A DNA stretch of 26,458 nucleotides from a virus: positions 1 to 26,458 of the IMG/VR virus record IMGVR_UViG_3300030118_005374, one strand, 5' to 3'. Position numbers and translations under genes: made by a program. Shown here piece by piece: positions 7,114 through 14,528 of this stretch (position 1 is the stretch's first letter; the number at the start of each line of letters is the position of its first letter). Below the pieces are notes generated by a model. It was not told the origin of the DNA. It searched no databases and worked only from the letters and a program-made list of their open reading frames with translations.

Positions 7114-8493
7114 TTAGCCAGCTTCAACAGTTACAGCGTAAGAGTACTTAGTAGCGTCCAGAGCTGCACTTGAGTTAGTGGTCAGTGCCTTGAAGTCAAT
7201 ACGAGTTGACATATACATTGCAGTGACCTGCTGGCGTGGTTCGTACTCGCTCTCGATCTCGATACCGCGACGTTCGGCAATCATAAATCCAGGCTTGTAG
7301 ACCAGGACACCCAGATCGTTATTAGAAGAACCAACGTTGTCCAGGAACTCAGAGATAGCAATCGGAATACCGTAAACGGCACCAACTGAACCTGTGAGAT
7401 AGGTTGCGTTCGGTCCAAACTTATCAACAGTCTGGAAGTCAGAGGTTGTTACAAGGTTATTATAACCTTCGATTGATGTGATGTACACAAGATCGTTACC
7501 AAGCTGGAGGCCATACTTGCCAAGCTTTGTACGAGCAGCTGCGATATCAGTCGGATCAGCTTTATCGTTGGCTCCACCAGTATCGACGGTCAGACCTGCA
7601 CCTACGTCACCAGTCAGGTTAGTAATACCTTCGATAACGGATGCATAACCAGTGCCAGCTACAATAGAGTTAGTTGGCGATGCAGTAAAGCCAGTCAGTG
7701 CGCCAGTACCACGAAGGATTGACTTATCAATCGCACGGGCCAAACGGCGAGTAGCAGCGGCACGCAGGAAGTCGATAAGCGGAAGCACAGTGTCTTCTTC
7801 TTCATCTTTGGCGAGGTGAGTTGCAGCCATGAACTTATGTGGAGTGAAGTCCACTGAGCTGATGGTGTTCTGGTTTGAGGCCGGTACGCGAGTTGCATCT
7901 GCGATGCCGGTAGCAAAAGTGCCAGAAGCAAACATTGCTACATCACCATCGGTATCCTCATCTGCGACTGGTACGCGGAAGTTTCTAGCATCCACAGCTA
8001 CACGCTCAAACATTGGAGCGACTACAAGCTGCTGTTCCATTTCGGTATAGATGTTAGATGAGAAGTTGCTAAGGAACTGATCAACAGTTGTGATAGCTTT
8101 CATCTTCGCACCAAGCTTGGTATCGAAAACGTCACGCTTGTTCATCATCTTAGCGAGCATTACGGCGTTAGCCTGCTCTTTTTCAGTGAACTGAGCTTGA
8201 TTGCGGCTCTGCTCCTGATAGTGCATTTTGGTCTGCTGAAGGGCAGCAATCTGGTCCTGGTATTGGGCCATTTGTGCCTTAAGAGCAGCTAACTCATCGC
8301 TCTCGCGAGGAGTGTAATCGGATTTTTCTTGAGCGTCTGACTCTTTGATGATAGCTTCACCGGTCTTTTCAACCAGTTCTGCAACTTGAGGCTCAGACAC
8401 TTGAACTGCCGGAGCAGCTTCTTTTTTGACTTCGACTTCTGCTTCTTTAGCAACGTTGTCGATATCAATCGTATCTACGACTTGTTCAGCCAT
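7114..8493 (-). CDS. Possible internal-start product: scaffold delta domain plus capsid
   Basis: An in-frame ATG at 8493 (MAEQVVDTIDIDNVAKEAEV, codon 436 of the fusion) is preceded by AAGGAG with 9 bases of spacing, as good as any dedicated start in the window. Translation from here gives 459 residues: an acidic lead, a coiled coil, and the whole capsid domain, without the protease. This would supply the excess of capsid subunits over protease that assembly needs. The signal is seen directly; use of the start is inferred. Confidence 0.6.
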   Translation of the reverse strand: MAEQVVDTIDIDNVAKEAEVEVKKEAAPAVQVSEPQVAELVEKTGEAIIKESDAQEKSDYTPRESDELAALKAQMAQYQDQIAALQQTKMHYQEQSRNQAQFTEKEQANAVMLAKMMNKRDVFDTKLGAKMKAITTVDQFLSNFSSNIYTEMEQQLVVAPMFERVAVDARNFRVPVADEDTDGDVAMFASGTFATGIADATRVPASNQNTISSVDFTPHKFMAATHLAKDEEEDTVLPLIDFLRAAATRRLARAIDKSILRGTGALTGFTASPTNSIVAGTGYASVIEGITNLTGDVGAGLTVDTGGANDKADPTDIAAARTKLGKYGLQLGNDLVYITSIEGYNNLVTTSDFQTVDKFGPNATYLTGSVGAVYGIPIAISEFLDNVGSSNNDLGVLVYKPGFMIAERRGIEIESEYEPRQQVTAMYMSTRIDFKALTTNSSAALDATKYSYAVTVEAG

Positions 8494-9798
8494 TGTTTCA
8501 TTCTCCTTATCAGAATTATTGTGAAGCTCTTTAGTCAGACTTTCGTTAGAAACCTCGTCTTCACTAGTGTGTGATTTTGTTTCAGATTGTGAGGAAAGTT
8601 CATCTGCGTTCACATTAAGAACATTATCACAATCTTTACCTTGAGCGTCAATCTCTAAAAACTTAAAGATTGGTGATTGGGCGGTTGCTATTTTAGTTAC
8701 CCTATACATTTTTTCATTGAAATTTACTAAATCTCCATGCTGAAGTGATTCTGGATCAGCTGACAGTAAGTTTACCATAGGAATCGACTCATTAGGATCA
8801 CGAGCTTCAAACTCTTCCTCAAAGTCATCTTCTTTTTCAACTTCTTCCATAACCTCTTCAGATGATTCAGCCTTCTCTTCTACGACTTCCTCAGATTTTT
8901 CTTCGACCTCTACTTCAGCCTCTTCTTTAATTACGACTTCCATTTCAGTTTCAGCTTTCTCCTCGATAGCCTCAGAAGTTTCAGTTTTGTCATTGGACAT
9001 TGCTTCCTCCTCTGTTGGAGATAAGGGACGTTCAGAAACTGACTCCTCACTCTCCATGTTATGAATAGGTACACCCATCATAGTAATATCATGAGTATGA
9101 CCTTCAGCTTCCATCACAATACCATTTACAACTTTATGAGCATGGTTGGACATATGAGATGCGTAAGTAGTAACCCCAGTTCCGTTATTATCCATTTCAA
9201 CGGTATGGTAATGTCCTTCATTTACGTTTGTGATACCAGCCTTGATACTACGCATCATTTTTACTTCATCCTCTGAGGCAGGCTCAAAAGATTTTTTGAA
9301 TTCTTCGAAATCTGTGTCAGACTCAAAGCTTTTTCTGATTGAGAAAAGCGAGTCTTGGTTACACGGGACTGAAACAACAGAAATTTCCATAAGCTCAACA
9401 TCAGTGATCATCATGCTGTCGTCTTCTCTATTGTATTTTCCGTCTTTAACCCTAAAACCAACAGAAAAGCTTTTTAAAGCACCGTCTCTGATTAAGGTTT
9501 GAATACCCTGATTTCTTTCAGCGGCTTCAGAAACTGCGGCTTCAACAAAGATTCCTTTTTTATCTACTGTGATCTTATCCACTCGCCCGATTGGGGCATC
9601 ATGTTTATGTTGATAAAGTAACACAGGATTGCGACGATAATTTTCAACACCCTTTGCCCAAGCTTGAGCAGTAACTACGTCACCCGCCCTGTCTTTTGTA
9701 GTAGTGTTGGCATATCCTGCAATTTTTAATGATTTGGAACCTTTTTTGACAGCCTTTGTCTCAAAAGAGCTGTTTAAATATAAAGTTTTATCCTTCAT
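7114..9798 (-). CDS. Fused prohead protease, scaffold and major capsid protein
   Basis: One open frame of 894 residues. Residues 1-165 are an S78 (HK97 gp4) prohead protease: IAGYANTTTKDRAGDVV, YQHKHDAPIGRVD with His64, LKSFSVGF with Ser110 or Ser112, and MEISVVSVPCN. Residues 205-260 form a His-rich unit (NEGHYHTVEMDNNG, MSNHAHKVV, EGHTHDI). Residues 267-360 are Glu/Lys-rich. About residues 365-410 form a small beta domain (HGDLVNFNEKMYRVTKI). Residues 500-550 are a coiled coil typical of a delta or scaffold domain. From about residue 572 follows an HK97-fold capsid subunit (VDQFLSNFSSNIYTEMEQQL, SSVDFTPHKFMAATHLAKDE, RRLARAIDKSILRG, YGIPIAISEFLD). The start at 9798 overlaps the portal stop and has GAGGAA upstream; an alternative start farther upstream lies wholly inside the portal gene. 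Two internal starts may release shorter forms. Confidence 0.85.
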   Translation of the reverse strand: MKDKTLYLNSSFETKAVKKGSKSLKIAGYANTTTKDRAGDVVTAQAWAKGVENYRRNPVLLYQHKHDAPIGRVDKITVDKKGIFVEAAVSEAAERNQGIQTLIRDGALKSFSVGFRVKDGKYNREDDSMMITDVELMEISVVSVPCNQDSLFSIRKSFESDTDFEEFKKSFEPASEDEVKMMRSIKAGITNVNEGHYHTVEMDNNGTGVTTYASHMSNHAHKVVNGIVMEAEGHTHDITMMGVPIHNMESEESVSERPLSPTEEEAMSNDKTETSEAIEEKAETEMEVVIKEEAEVEVEEKSEEVVEEKAESSEEVMEEVEKEDDFEEEFEARDPNESIPMVNLLSADPESLQHGDLVNFNEKMYRVTKIATAQSPIFKFLEIDAQGKDCDNVLNVNADELSSQSETKSHTSEDEVSNESLTKELHNNSDKENETMAEQVVDTIDIDNVAKEAEVEVKKEAAPAVQVSEPQVAELVEKTGEAIIKESDAQEKSDYTPRESDELAALKAQMAQYQDQIAALQQTKMHYQEQSRNQAQFTEKEQANAVMLAKMMNKRDVFDTKLGAKMKAITTVDQFLSNFSSNIYTEMEQQLVVAPMFERVAVDARNFRVPVADEDTDGDVAMFASGTFATGIADATRVPASNQNTISSVDFTPHKFMAATHLAKDEEEDTVLPLIDFLRAAATRRLARAIDKSILRGTGALTGFTASPTNSIVAGTGYASVIEGITNLTGDVGAGLTVDTGGANDKADPTDIAAARTKLGKYGLQLGNDLVYITSIEGYNNLVTTSDFQTVDKFGPNATYLTGSVGAVYGIPIAISEFLDNVGSSNNDLGVLVYKPGFMIAERRGIEIESEYEPRQQVTAMYMSTRIDFKALTTNSSAALDATKYSYAVTVEAG
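8503..8508 (-). promoter_or_regulatory. Internal ribosome-binding site before the capsid part
   Basis: AAGGAG on the minus strand, 9 bases before the in-frame ATG at 8493, inside the fused protease-capsid frame. Confidence 0.6.
9006..9011 (-). promoter_or_regulatory. Internal ribosome-binding site before a possible scaffold start
   Basis: AGGAGG on the minus strand, 5 bases before an in-frame ATG at 9000 (codon 267, MSNDKTETSEAIEEKAETEM). A product from here would start just after the protease and His-rich units, like the nested scaffold of lambda C/Nu3. The codons here encode a Glu run (EEEAM), so GAGGAGG may partly reflect amino-acid content; hence the lower confidence. Confidence 0.45.
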
Positions 9799-11068
9799 TA
9801 TTGGTTTCCTCTGTGTTAGGGTCAGTAGACTCAGCCTCAGCAGGTCTACCCCCTTGAGTAGCATCTGTTGCACTACCCGTAATGTTTTGTGGTACTCTTA
9901 TAGTATCATTATTCTCTAATTTTGGAAATCTTAATCCTTCACGAGCTTCATTTGGGGTGATAATTCCAGTGTTTACCAGAGTGGAATAGTATACGGCCTG
10001 AGTTCTATTATCTGGTTGTAGTGCTGGTACGCTTAATCTGTCTGGCCTGATATTAACACCATTATTAAAGAAATGCGCAAATGCAGAACAGAATTGGTTA
10101 AGAATAGGAATAATTGTGTGAAGATAGAATAATTTTTGGTTAGCATCGATATTAGCATTGTTGCCTGACTTAAGAAGCACATAAGGAACTCCAATAGCCT
10201 TCGCCATATCTTGCTGAATTCGTTCAATGGAATCTTCAAAATCTAATTGATCAAAGTTGATAGTAGAAAACGGATCAATTTTCAGTCCTCCATCTAAAAT
10301 AGCAGGGTTTCTTGCTCCATCAAAAATAGTAGAATAAGTTGACCTCCACGACTCTAATAATCTTTGCTTGACCCTTTGAGATAAAATATTATCTGTGGTT
10401 AGGACAAAACCTGGAAGAGCGTTATTCTTAAAAAACTGTCTTTGGAACTTAATCATGTAGAAGTAAAGTTCCATCAATTTAAGAATCGGCTTCAGTTTAG
10501 AAGTTCCACGGAAGATTGAGTTTTCGTTCTCAGCCATAACATGAATAATCTCATGGGGCTCAAACTGAATAGACTCTGATTTTCTTGTTTGTTTACTACT
10601 TCCTATACCATAAAAGTCTTGAGACTGTTGATTTGATATTAAGTAGTTGTAGTGGCTTACAAAGGTGCGAGCATCGGGAACTACCTCAACATCATTTGCA
10701 GGTAAAAGGTATAAGTCACTACCATCGTAATAAAAGAATGCGTTTCCATCCAGCATAAAGTCTAAAAAAGCTCTTCTAAATAGTCTTGACTTGTCCTCAA
10801 ATGGGTTAGGTCTAACATTTAGGAGTTTGTTAACTTTTTTAGAAGGAGACGCGCCTTCAACAATAAGTGGAACCTCATTACAGGCGTTGATAATCATTTC
10901 AACAGAGCGGTGAACAACTTCGATTTCTCGGTAAGCTTGTTCAAAATCAACAATTGTTTCAGGAGATGCATAAGGTTCTAAAGACGCAATAGACGGCTGA
11001 GCAGGATTCAACTTAAGACGATCGGCTGCCCACCTTCTAAAACCTTTTAATTCTTCATACTCCGCCAT
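9788..11068 (-). CDS. Portal protein (HK97 gp3 type)
   Basis: 426 residues. Key stretches are VVHRSVEMIINACNEVPLIV, LLNVRPNPFEDKSRLFRRAF, LDGNAFFYYDGSDLYLLPAN, the EIIHVMAENENSIFRGTSKL motif, and IERIQQDMAKAIGVPYVLLK followed by NANIDANQKLFYLHTIIPIL. All are characteristic of HK97-family portals, the dodecameric vertex through which DNA is packaged. The C-terminal 30 residues are a polar Asn/Thr/Glu tail. The length is normal. The ATG overlaps the HNH stop by 14 bases, and the stop overlaps the protease start. Confidence 0.92.
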   Translation of the reverse strand: MAEYEELKGFRRWAADRLKLNPAQPSIASLEPYASPETIVDFEQAYREIEVVHRSVEMIINACNEVPLIVEGASPSKKVNKLLNVRPNPFEDKSRLFRRAFLDFMLDGNAFFYYDGSDLYLLPANDVEVVPDARTFVSHYNYLISNQQSQDFYGIGSSKQTRKSESIQFEPHEIIHVMAENENSIFRGTSKLKPILKLMELYFYMIKFQRQFFKNNALPGFVLTTDNILSQRVKQRLLESWRSTYSTIFDGARNPAILDGGLKIDPFSTINFDQLDFEDSIERIQQDMAKAIGVPYVLLKSGNNANIDANQKLFYLHTIIPILNQFCSAFAHFFNNGVNIRPDRLSVPALQPDNRTQAVYYSTLVNTGIITPNEAREGLRFPKLENNDTIRVPQNITGSATDATQGGRPAEAESTDPNTEETNNEG

Positions 11069-11435
11069 TTTTTAACCTTTGAATATCTAACCAGTTCTTA
11101 ATTTTCGGTGTTAGATGATTTGAATACGTTTGCCCATAAATTGTATGTAGCTGTTTATGATGCTTAGAACATAAAGTAAATAAATTGTCGTGAGAAAGTT
11201 CTTCGGCACAATCCTCTGAAAATTTAACTCTATAATCGGTTATTTCTTCAACCGTGTCAATAGAATAAATTTTATTGTCTGAACACCACTGTCTAAAAAG
11301 CTCACTTACGCTGAACAGGTGGTGAAGTTCGAGTTTCTCAGACGATCCACAGATAAAACATTTGTCTCTAAGCTTGTAATCCTTCTTAATAAAGTCTCTG
11401 ATGTACTTTATTGGGAATCTTTTCAACTCTCTCAT
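11055..11435 (-). CDS. HNH endonuclease
   Basis: 126 residues. Cys26-Phe-Ile-Cys29 and Cys89-Ser-Lys-His-His form a probable zinc site. The HNH signature is Leu-His38-His39-Leu, then Asn84 in SHDNLFTLC, and His92/His93 with His97 downstream. HNH proteins next to terminase and portal genes are common, and in HK97-like phages one assists terminase cleavage at cos. Homing is the alternative. The region is AT-rich (35 percent GC in a sampled 60-base line), like the neighbouring glycosyltransferase, so both may have come in together. The stop lies 14 bases inside the portal gene. Confidence 0.8.
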   Translation of the reverse strand: MRELKRFPIKYIRDFIKKDYKLRDKCFICGSSEKLELHHLFSVSELFRQWCSDNKIYSIDTVEEITDYRVKFSEDCAEELSHDNLFTLCSKHHKQLHTIYGQTYSNHLTPKIKNWLDIQRLKNGGV

Positions 11436-11455
11436 ATTAACCTAATTTCTCCACA

Positions 11456-12100
11456 CTACCAACCAATATTTTTAAATTTTTCTACTACCTTCCATCTCAT
11501 CTTAAAATGATCTGGATGTTTGTTTAATCCTAAATTTCCTTCATCAAGGTTCTCTACTTTACCACTGATAGTTTCTAGCTTATCTAATTTAAGTTCTTTT
11601 TTAATCAAATATGAAATTATAATGTCATCGCCTCTAATCGGATAATTAGTTTTTTCTATCTGACTTTTAATTTTGTCTAAAATAGACTGTCTTACCAAAA
11701 TCACAGACCCAACTAAAAAATCAACTTTAGCGTCCACGCACCAGTGATCAATTAAGTCAGAGTAAGAGTTAGCTTTTTCTACATTCGTTTTGCCGTAGAT
11801 ACCCGCAATTGGTAAATTCTTTTCGTAAAGTTTTTTGACTAAAGAAGCATGAGGTAAAATATCATCATCCACTATTAATTTATATTCCTCTGGATAATCA
11901 TAACACCTTACCCACCTCTCCATACAAAACCAATTTTTTTCATTGTTGATGACATCTATAGGATGTCCTACATAAGGAAAAGGATCATGTGGATTATTAT
12001 TTATTACAGACACAGGCATAACTTTAGAATAAGCTTTTGCAATATTATAAACATTCTTTTTACGTTTATAATTTAGGATCATAAGTCTAATATTATGCAT
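11456..12100 (-). CDS. GT-A type glycosyltransferase, very AT-rich
   Basis: 214 residues. The N-terminal LMILNYKRKKNVYNIAKAY matches the first strand and helix of GT-A nucleotide-sugar transferases. The DDD motif at residues 78-80 (KLIVDDDILPH) would hold the metal and sugar nucleotide, and IRGDDIIISYLI at 156-165 resembles the acidic acceptor-side motif of GT2/GT64-like enzymes. Substrate is unknown; candidates are virion proteins, host envelope or modified DNA. Two sampled 60-base lines both have about 27 percent GC, far below neighbouring genes, which suggests recent acquisition. It overlaps the terminase stop by 8 bases, so it is read from the same late message. Confidence 0.75.
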   Translation of the reverse strand: MHNIRLMILNYKRKKNVYNIAKAYSKVMPVSVINNNPHDPFPYVGHPIDVINNEKNWFCMERWVRCYDYPEEYKLIVDDDILPHASLVKKLYEKNLPIAGIYGKTNVEKANSYSDLIDHWCVDAKVDFLVGSVILVRQSILDKIKSQIEKTNYPIRGDDIIISYLIKKELKLDKLETISGKVENLDEGNLGLNKHPDHFKMRWKVVEKFKNIGW

Positions 12101-13340
12101 AGATAGAAATGTTGCTCATCTTAGAATGTGTATAGATAGCATATCTTACCGCATCGCAGGGGTGAGATGCCCAATCATGAACTGGTTTTGGATTTTCAGT
12201 ATTAGGATTCCATTTATAGGAACTCATAGCAGCAAAAGTATGTGATGCGCCAAGAGTATCAAAGTACAGTCTATCTTTTTCGACTAAAACTTGGATATAG
12301 TTAATGCCGTCATTGACTGATTTAATAGCGTTTTCACAATAAATATCATAATCATAGGCAAAATCTGCCTTAACCTGTTGAGCTGCTGAGTCAATGTATA
12401 TAGTATCAATATTCCACTCATCAATTTTATCTTGAATTGCTGAAGCTAGCTCAGATGTTGTGGACTCTTTTGATATGTATTCATCTAAGATATAATAATT
12501 GTCACCATCATTTCCTATCACAACGAATACATTGTCGTCTCTATAGCCTACGTCTAGTCCGCCGATAACTTCTAAAAAGCGCTCTCCTGTATATTCTCCA
12601 ATATGTTTATTCTCATCAAGACCTTCGTATATCTGAGATTCTGTAGTAGTCCATTCACACTCATACTCTTGCGCAAAAAGTGCTCGGGTAGTTGCTTTTC
12701 TTGCTTCTTCAATATCTTTTTCCGCTAGTAAGGGATTTGATCTCCAAGTGTACACCGCTGAACCCCATTCTTCATATTCAGGATCGTCTCCTCTTAAGTA
12801 ATAAGTGTACAGGTAGTTACCCTTGCCTCTAGGAGTTGAAATCCATAGACAACGAGAGTCTTTATAAGTTGACAAAGCAGGACGCAAGTCACGGGTAAAA
12901 TATTCATCATTTGTGATAATCGCCGCTTCGTCTACTATAAGCAGATTGGCAGCTCGTCCAACGAGAGAGTCGCGGTTGTTCGCAGAAAGTAGTCTAAATA
13001 CAGAGCCGTTAATTAATTTTACTACTTTATCTTTTTGATTAAAACGATCTACTTCGATCTCAAGTTGTTTAATTAGATCAGTTACATAGTCCCAAATAAT
13101 AGAGGAAAGTGAGAAGTTTGGTGCTACTACCATCACTTGCTGACCAGGTTCTAAAAGTTTTGCGAAGGCTAAAATAGCAGCTGCATACGACTTTCCAGTT
13201 CTTCTGGCAGCAATATGCACAAAAAAACGATTCTCATTTAAACCATTGATCATAGCTTGTTGAGACTCGTTAAATGTTACTGGGACAGGAAGTTTAGTTA
13301 AAAGTTTGTCAATATTGAGACGAAAAAACTTATCACTCAT
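12093..13340 (-). CDS. terL: Terminase large subunit
   Basis: 415 residues. The ATPase has Walker A AARRTGKS (residues 44-51), Walker B LLIVDEAAI with Asp137-Glu138, and the coupling motif WISTPRG at 167-172. The nuclease domain has GGLDVGYRDD with Asp263, DTIYIDSAAQ with Asp317, and a C-terminal ASHPCDAVRYAIY aspartate. It cuts concatemers and drives DNA into the prohead through the portal. The start overlaps the stop of the coiled-coil membrane gene as ATGA. Family membership is clear; headful versus cohesive-end packaging cannot be told here. Confidence 0.95.
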   Translation of the reverse strand: MSDKFFRLNIDKLLTKLPVPVTFNESQQAMINGLNENRFFVHIAARRTGKSYAAAILAFAKLLEPGQQVMVVAPNFSLSSIIWDYVTDLIKQLEIEVDRFNQKDKVVKLINGSVFRLLSANNRDSLVGRAANLLIVDEAAIITNDEYFTRDLRPALSTYKDSRCLWISTPRGKGNYLYTYYLRGDDPEYEEWGSAVYTWRSNPLLAEKDIEEARKATTRALFAQEYECEWTTTESQIYEGLDENKHIGEYTGERFLEVIGGLDVGYRDDNVFVVIGNDGDNYYILDEYISKESTTSELASAIQDKIDEWNIDTIYIDSAAQQVKADFAYDYDIYCENAIKSVNDGINYIQVLVEKDRLYFDTLGASHTFAAMSSYKWNPNTENPKPVHDWASHPCDAVRYAIYTHSKMSNISIYA

Positions 13341-13642
13341 CTAGGAAATATGTTAAGTAAGACAGAAATAAAGGTAGCGATTGCCGCTACTGTAGCACCT
13401 AACCAAAGAAGTGTTTTTAGAGAAGTTTTACCCTGACTAGCAAGTTCTGACACCTGATTAAGTTTTTTGTGCATAAGACCCATTTCATCGCTAATAGCAT
13501 TCATGGTTGAGATGATATTGTTATAACGTTCTTCGCACACGGCTTCGTGTGCAGAAATGTTAGCTCTGTTGCTTTGTGAACGTTCATGTAATCGATCTAA
13601 CTCTTGCTGAATTTGATCTAGTTCTCTTGTGTTGTCTACCAT
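13337..13642 (-). CDS. Coiled-coil protein with a C-terminal membrane anchor (XhlA-like)
   Basis: 101 residues from the ATG at 13642, which overlaps the stop of the oxygenase gene (TAATG). Residues 3-70 are a polar helix with heptad spacing (LDQIQQELDRLHERSQSNR). Residues 76-97 form one membrane span (LLWLGATVAAIATFISVLLN), followed by I-F-P-R. This plan, a coiled coil followed by one C-terminal span, is that of XhlA/holin-accessory proteins. It could equally be an unrelated membrane-tethered factor. No endolysin is visible nearby, so a lysis role is unproven. Confidence 0.6.
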   Translation of the reverse strand: MVDNTRELDQIQQELDRLHERSQSNRANISAHEAVCEERYNNIISTMNAISDEMGLMHKKLNQVSELASQGKTSLKTLLWLGATVAAIATFISVLLNIFPR

Positions 13643-14229
13643 TACTCTGCATAAAGCACATCTAGTGAATACCAAACTGCGATTGTGATGCGCTTCTTTC
13701 CTTTTACCTCTGAGACAGAATGACTATGTTCTAAACCAGAAGGGAAGAAAACAGCTGATCCTTTTTCTGGTTTGATAGTAAGATCAAAATTCGGAAAATT
13801 AATCTCACCACCTTCATAATCATCGTTCAGATAAAAAATTGCGGAATAGTCTCTGAAGCCTGTTGGATGTGGAGTATCTTTAATATGATCAGGAACATTT
13901 TCTGCCCAGCAATTATCCGCATGTAAACTCATACTATCACCAGGGTTCCAAAACGTCAATTCTGTATTATCTGCAAAAGCTATTTTCCCGAAATGCTCGA
14001 ATATAAATTTTTGACCCATATGCCGGGCGTAATTTAATGTCCTCTCAACTTCGATGAAAGGTGAGGGCATAGAACGGTGAAGTTGTTTATATCCTAAAGT
14101 TTTATTTAAGAACTGAGGTATAGCTTGAGTGCCCTCATTTATGAAAGCATTCGTATTTTCAAGTGAGAATTTTGTTAAGAAGTCACAGGTTTCTATAGGG
14201 AGTGCGTTTGGAATTATGACAGGACTCAT
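13642..14229 (-). CDS. 2OG-Fe(II) dioxygenase (prolyl 4-hydroxylase superfamily)
   Basis: 195 residues. The iron triad is visible as His103-Ala-Asp105 (SLHADNC) and a distal His168 or His170 (GLEHSHSV). Arg180 (KKRITIAVW) would bind the 2-oxoglutarate carboxylate. DYSAIFYLNDDYEGGEINFP and KPEKGSAVFFPSG are typical jelly-roll strands. The protein would hydroxylate a peptide or nucleotide; the target is unknown. It sits among fibre genes and upstream of the terminase, overlapping the 94-aa gene by ATGA. Such enzymes are common in marine phages; modification of a virion or host surface protein is inference. Confidence 0.88.
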   Translation of the reverse strand: MSPVIIPNALPIETCDFLTKFSLENTNAFINEGTQAIPQFLNKTLGYKQLHRSMPSPFIEVERTLNYARHMGQKFIFEHFGKIAFADNTELTFWNPGDSMSLHADNCWAENVPDHIKDTPHPTGFRDYSAIFYLNDDYEGGEINFPNFDLTIKPEKGSAVFFPSGLEHSHSVSEVKGKKRITIAVWYSLDVLYAE

Positions 14230-14510
14230 GAGGGATTTCCTAACCCTGGGTGCGAAATTCCTGGAACTGCGAGACCTGATCTGTCTGCAACTCCTTGTAC
14301 TGCCATTTGTGATCTCACCTCTTCGATCCTATCTTGACGCCTAGAATCAAACTGAAAAAGAGCATTTGAAGGCACCTCTAGACGTTGCTTGTTCGCTAGA
14401 ATAAAGTAACGTGATACCCCGTAATCACTAAATCCATCTTCAGATACATTAGTGATGGTTTTCCAAGACGACCAGCCTTGAAACTTGTATTTTACTGAAT
14501 ATGTAACCAA
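14226..14510 (-). CDS. Small protein of unknown function after the collar fibre
   Basis: 94 residues. The start is read as TTG at 14510, with GGAGG five bases upstream and no usable ATG. The N-terminal half is beta-rich with aromatic residues (VTYSVKYKFQGWSSWKTI). The middle has FDSRRQDRIEEVRSQMAVQG, and the end is Pro/Gly-rich. It is translationally coupled to the oxygenase. Its position next to the fibre genes suggests a small structural or fibre-associated protein, but no family is recognised. Confidence 0.55.
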   Translation of the reverse strand: MVTYSVKYKFQGWSSWKTITNVSEDGFSDYGVSRYFILANKQRLEVPSNALFQFDSRRQDRIEEVRSQMAVQGVADRSGLAVPGISHPGLGNPS

Positions 14511-14528
14511 TTACCCCTCCATTGGTTG

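Noticed and set aside
9799-9873. A longer protease start upstream of 9798
   Set aside because: The extension lies in the portal gene, has no ribosome-binding site, and adds residues unlike any prohead protease.
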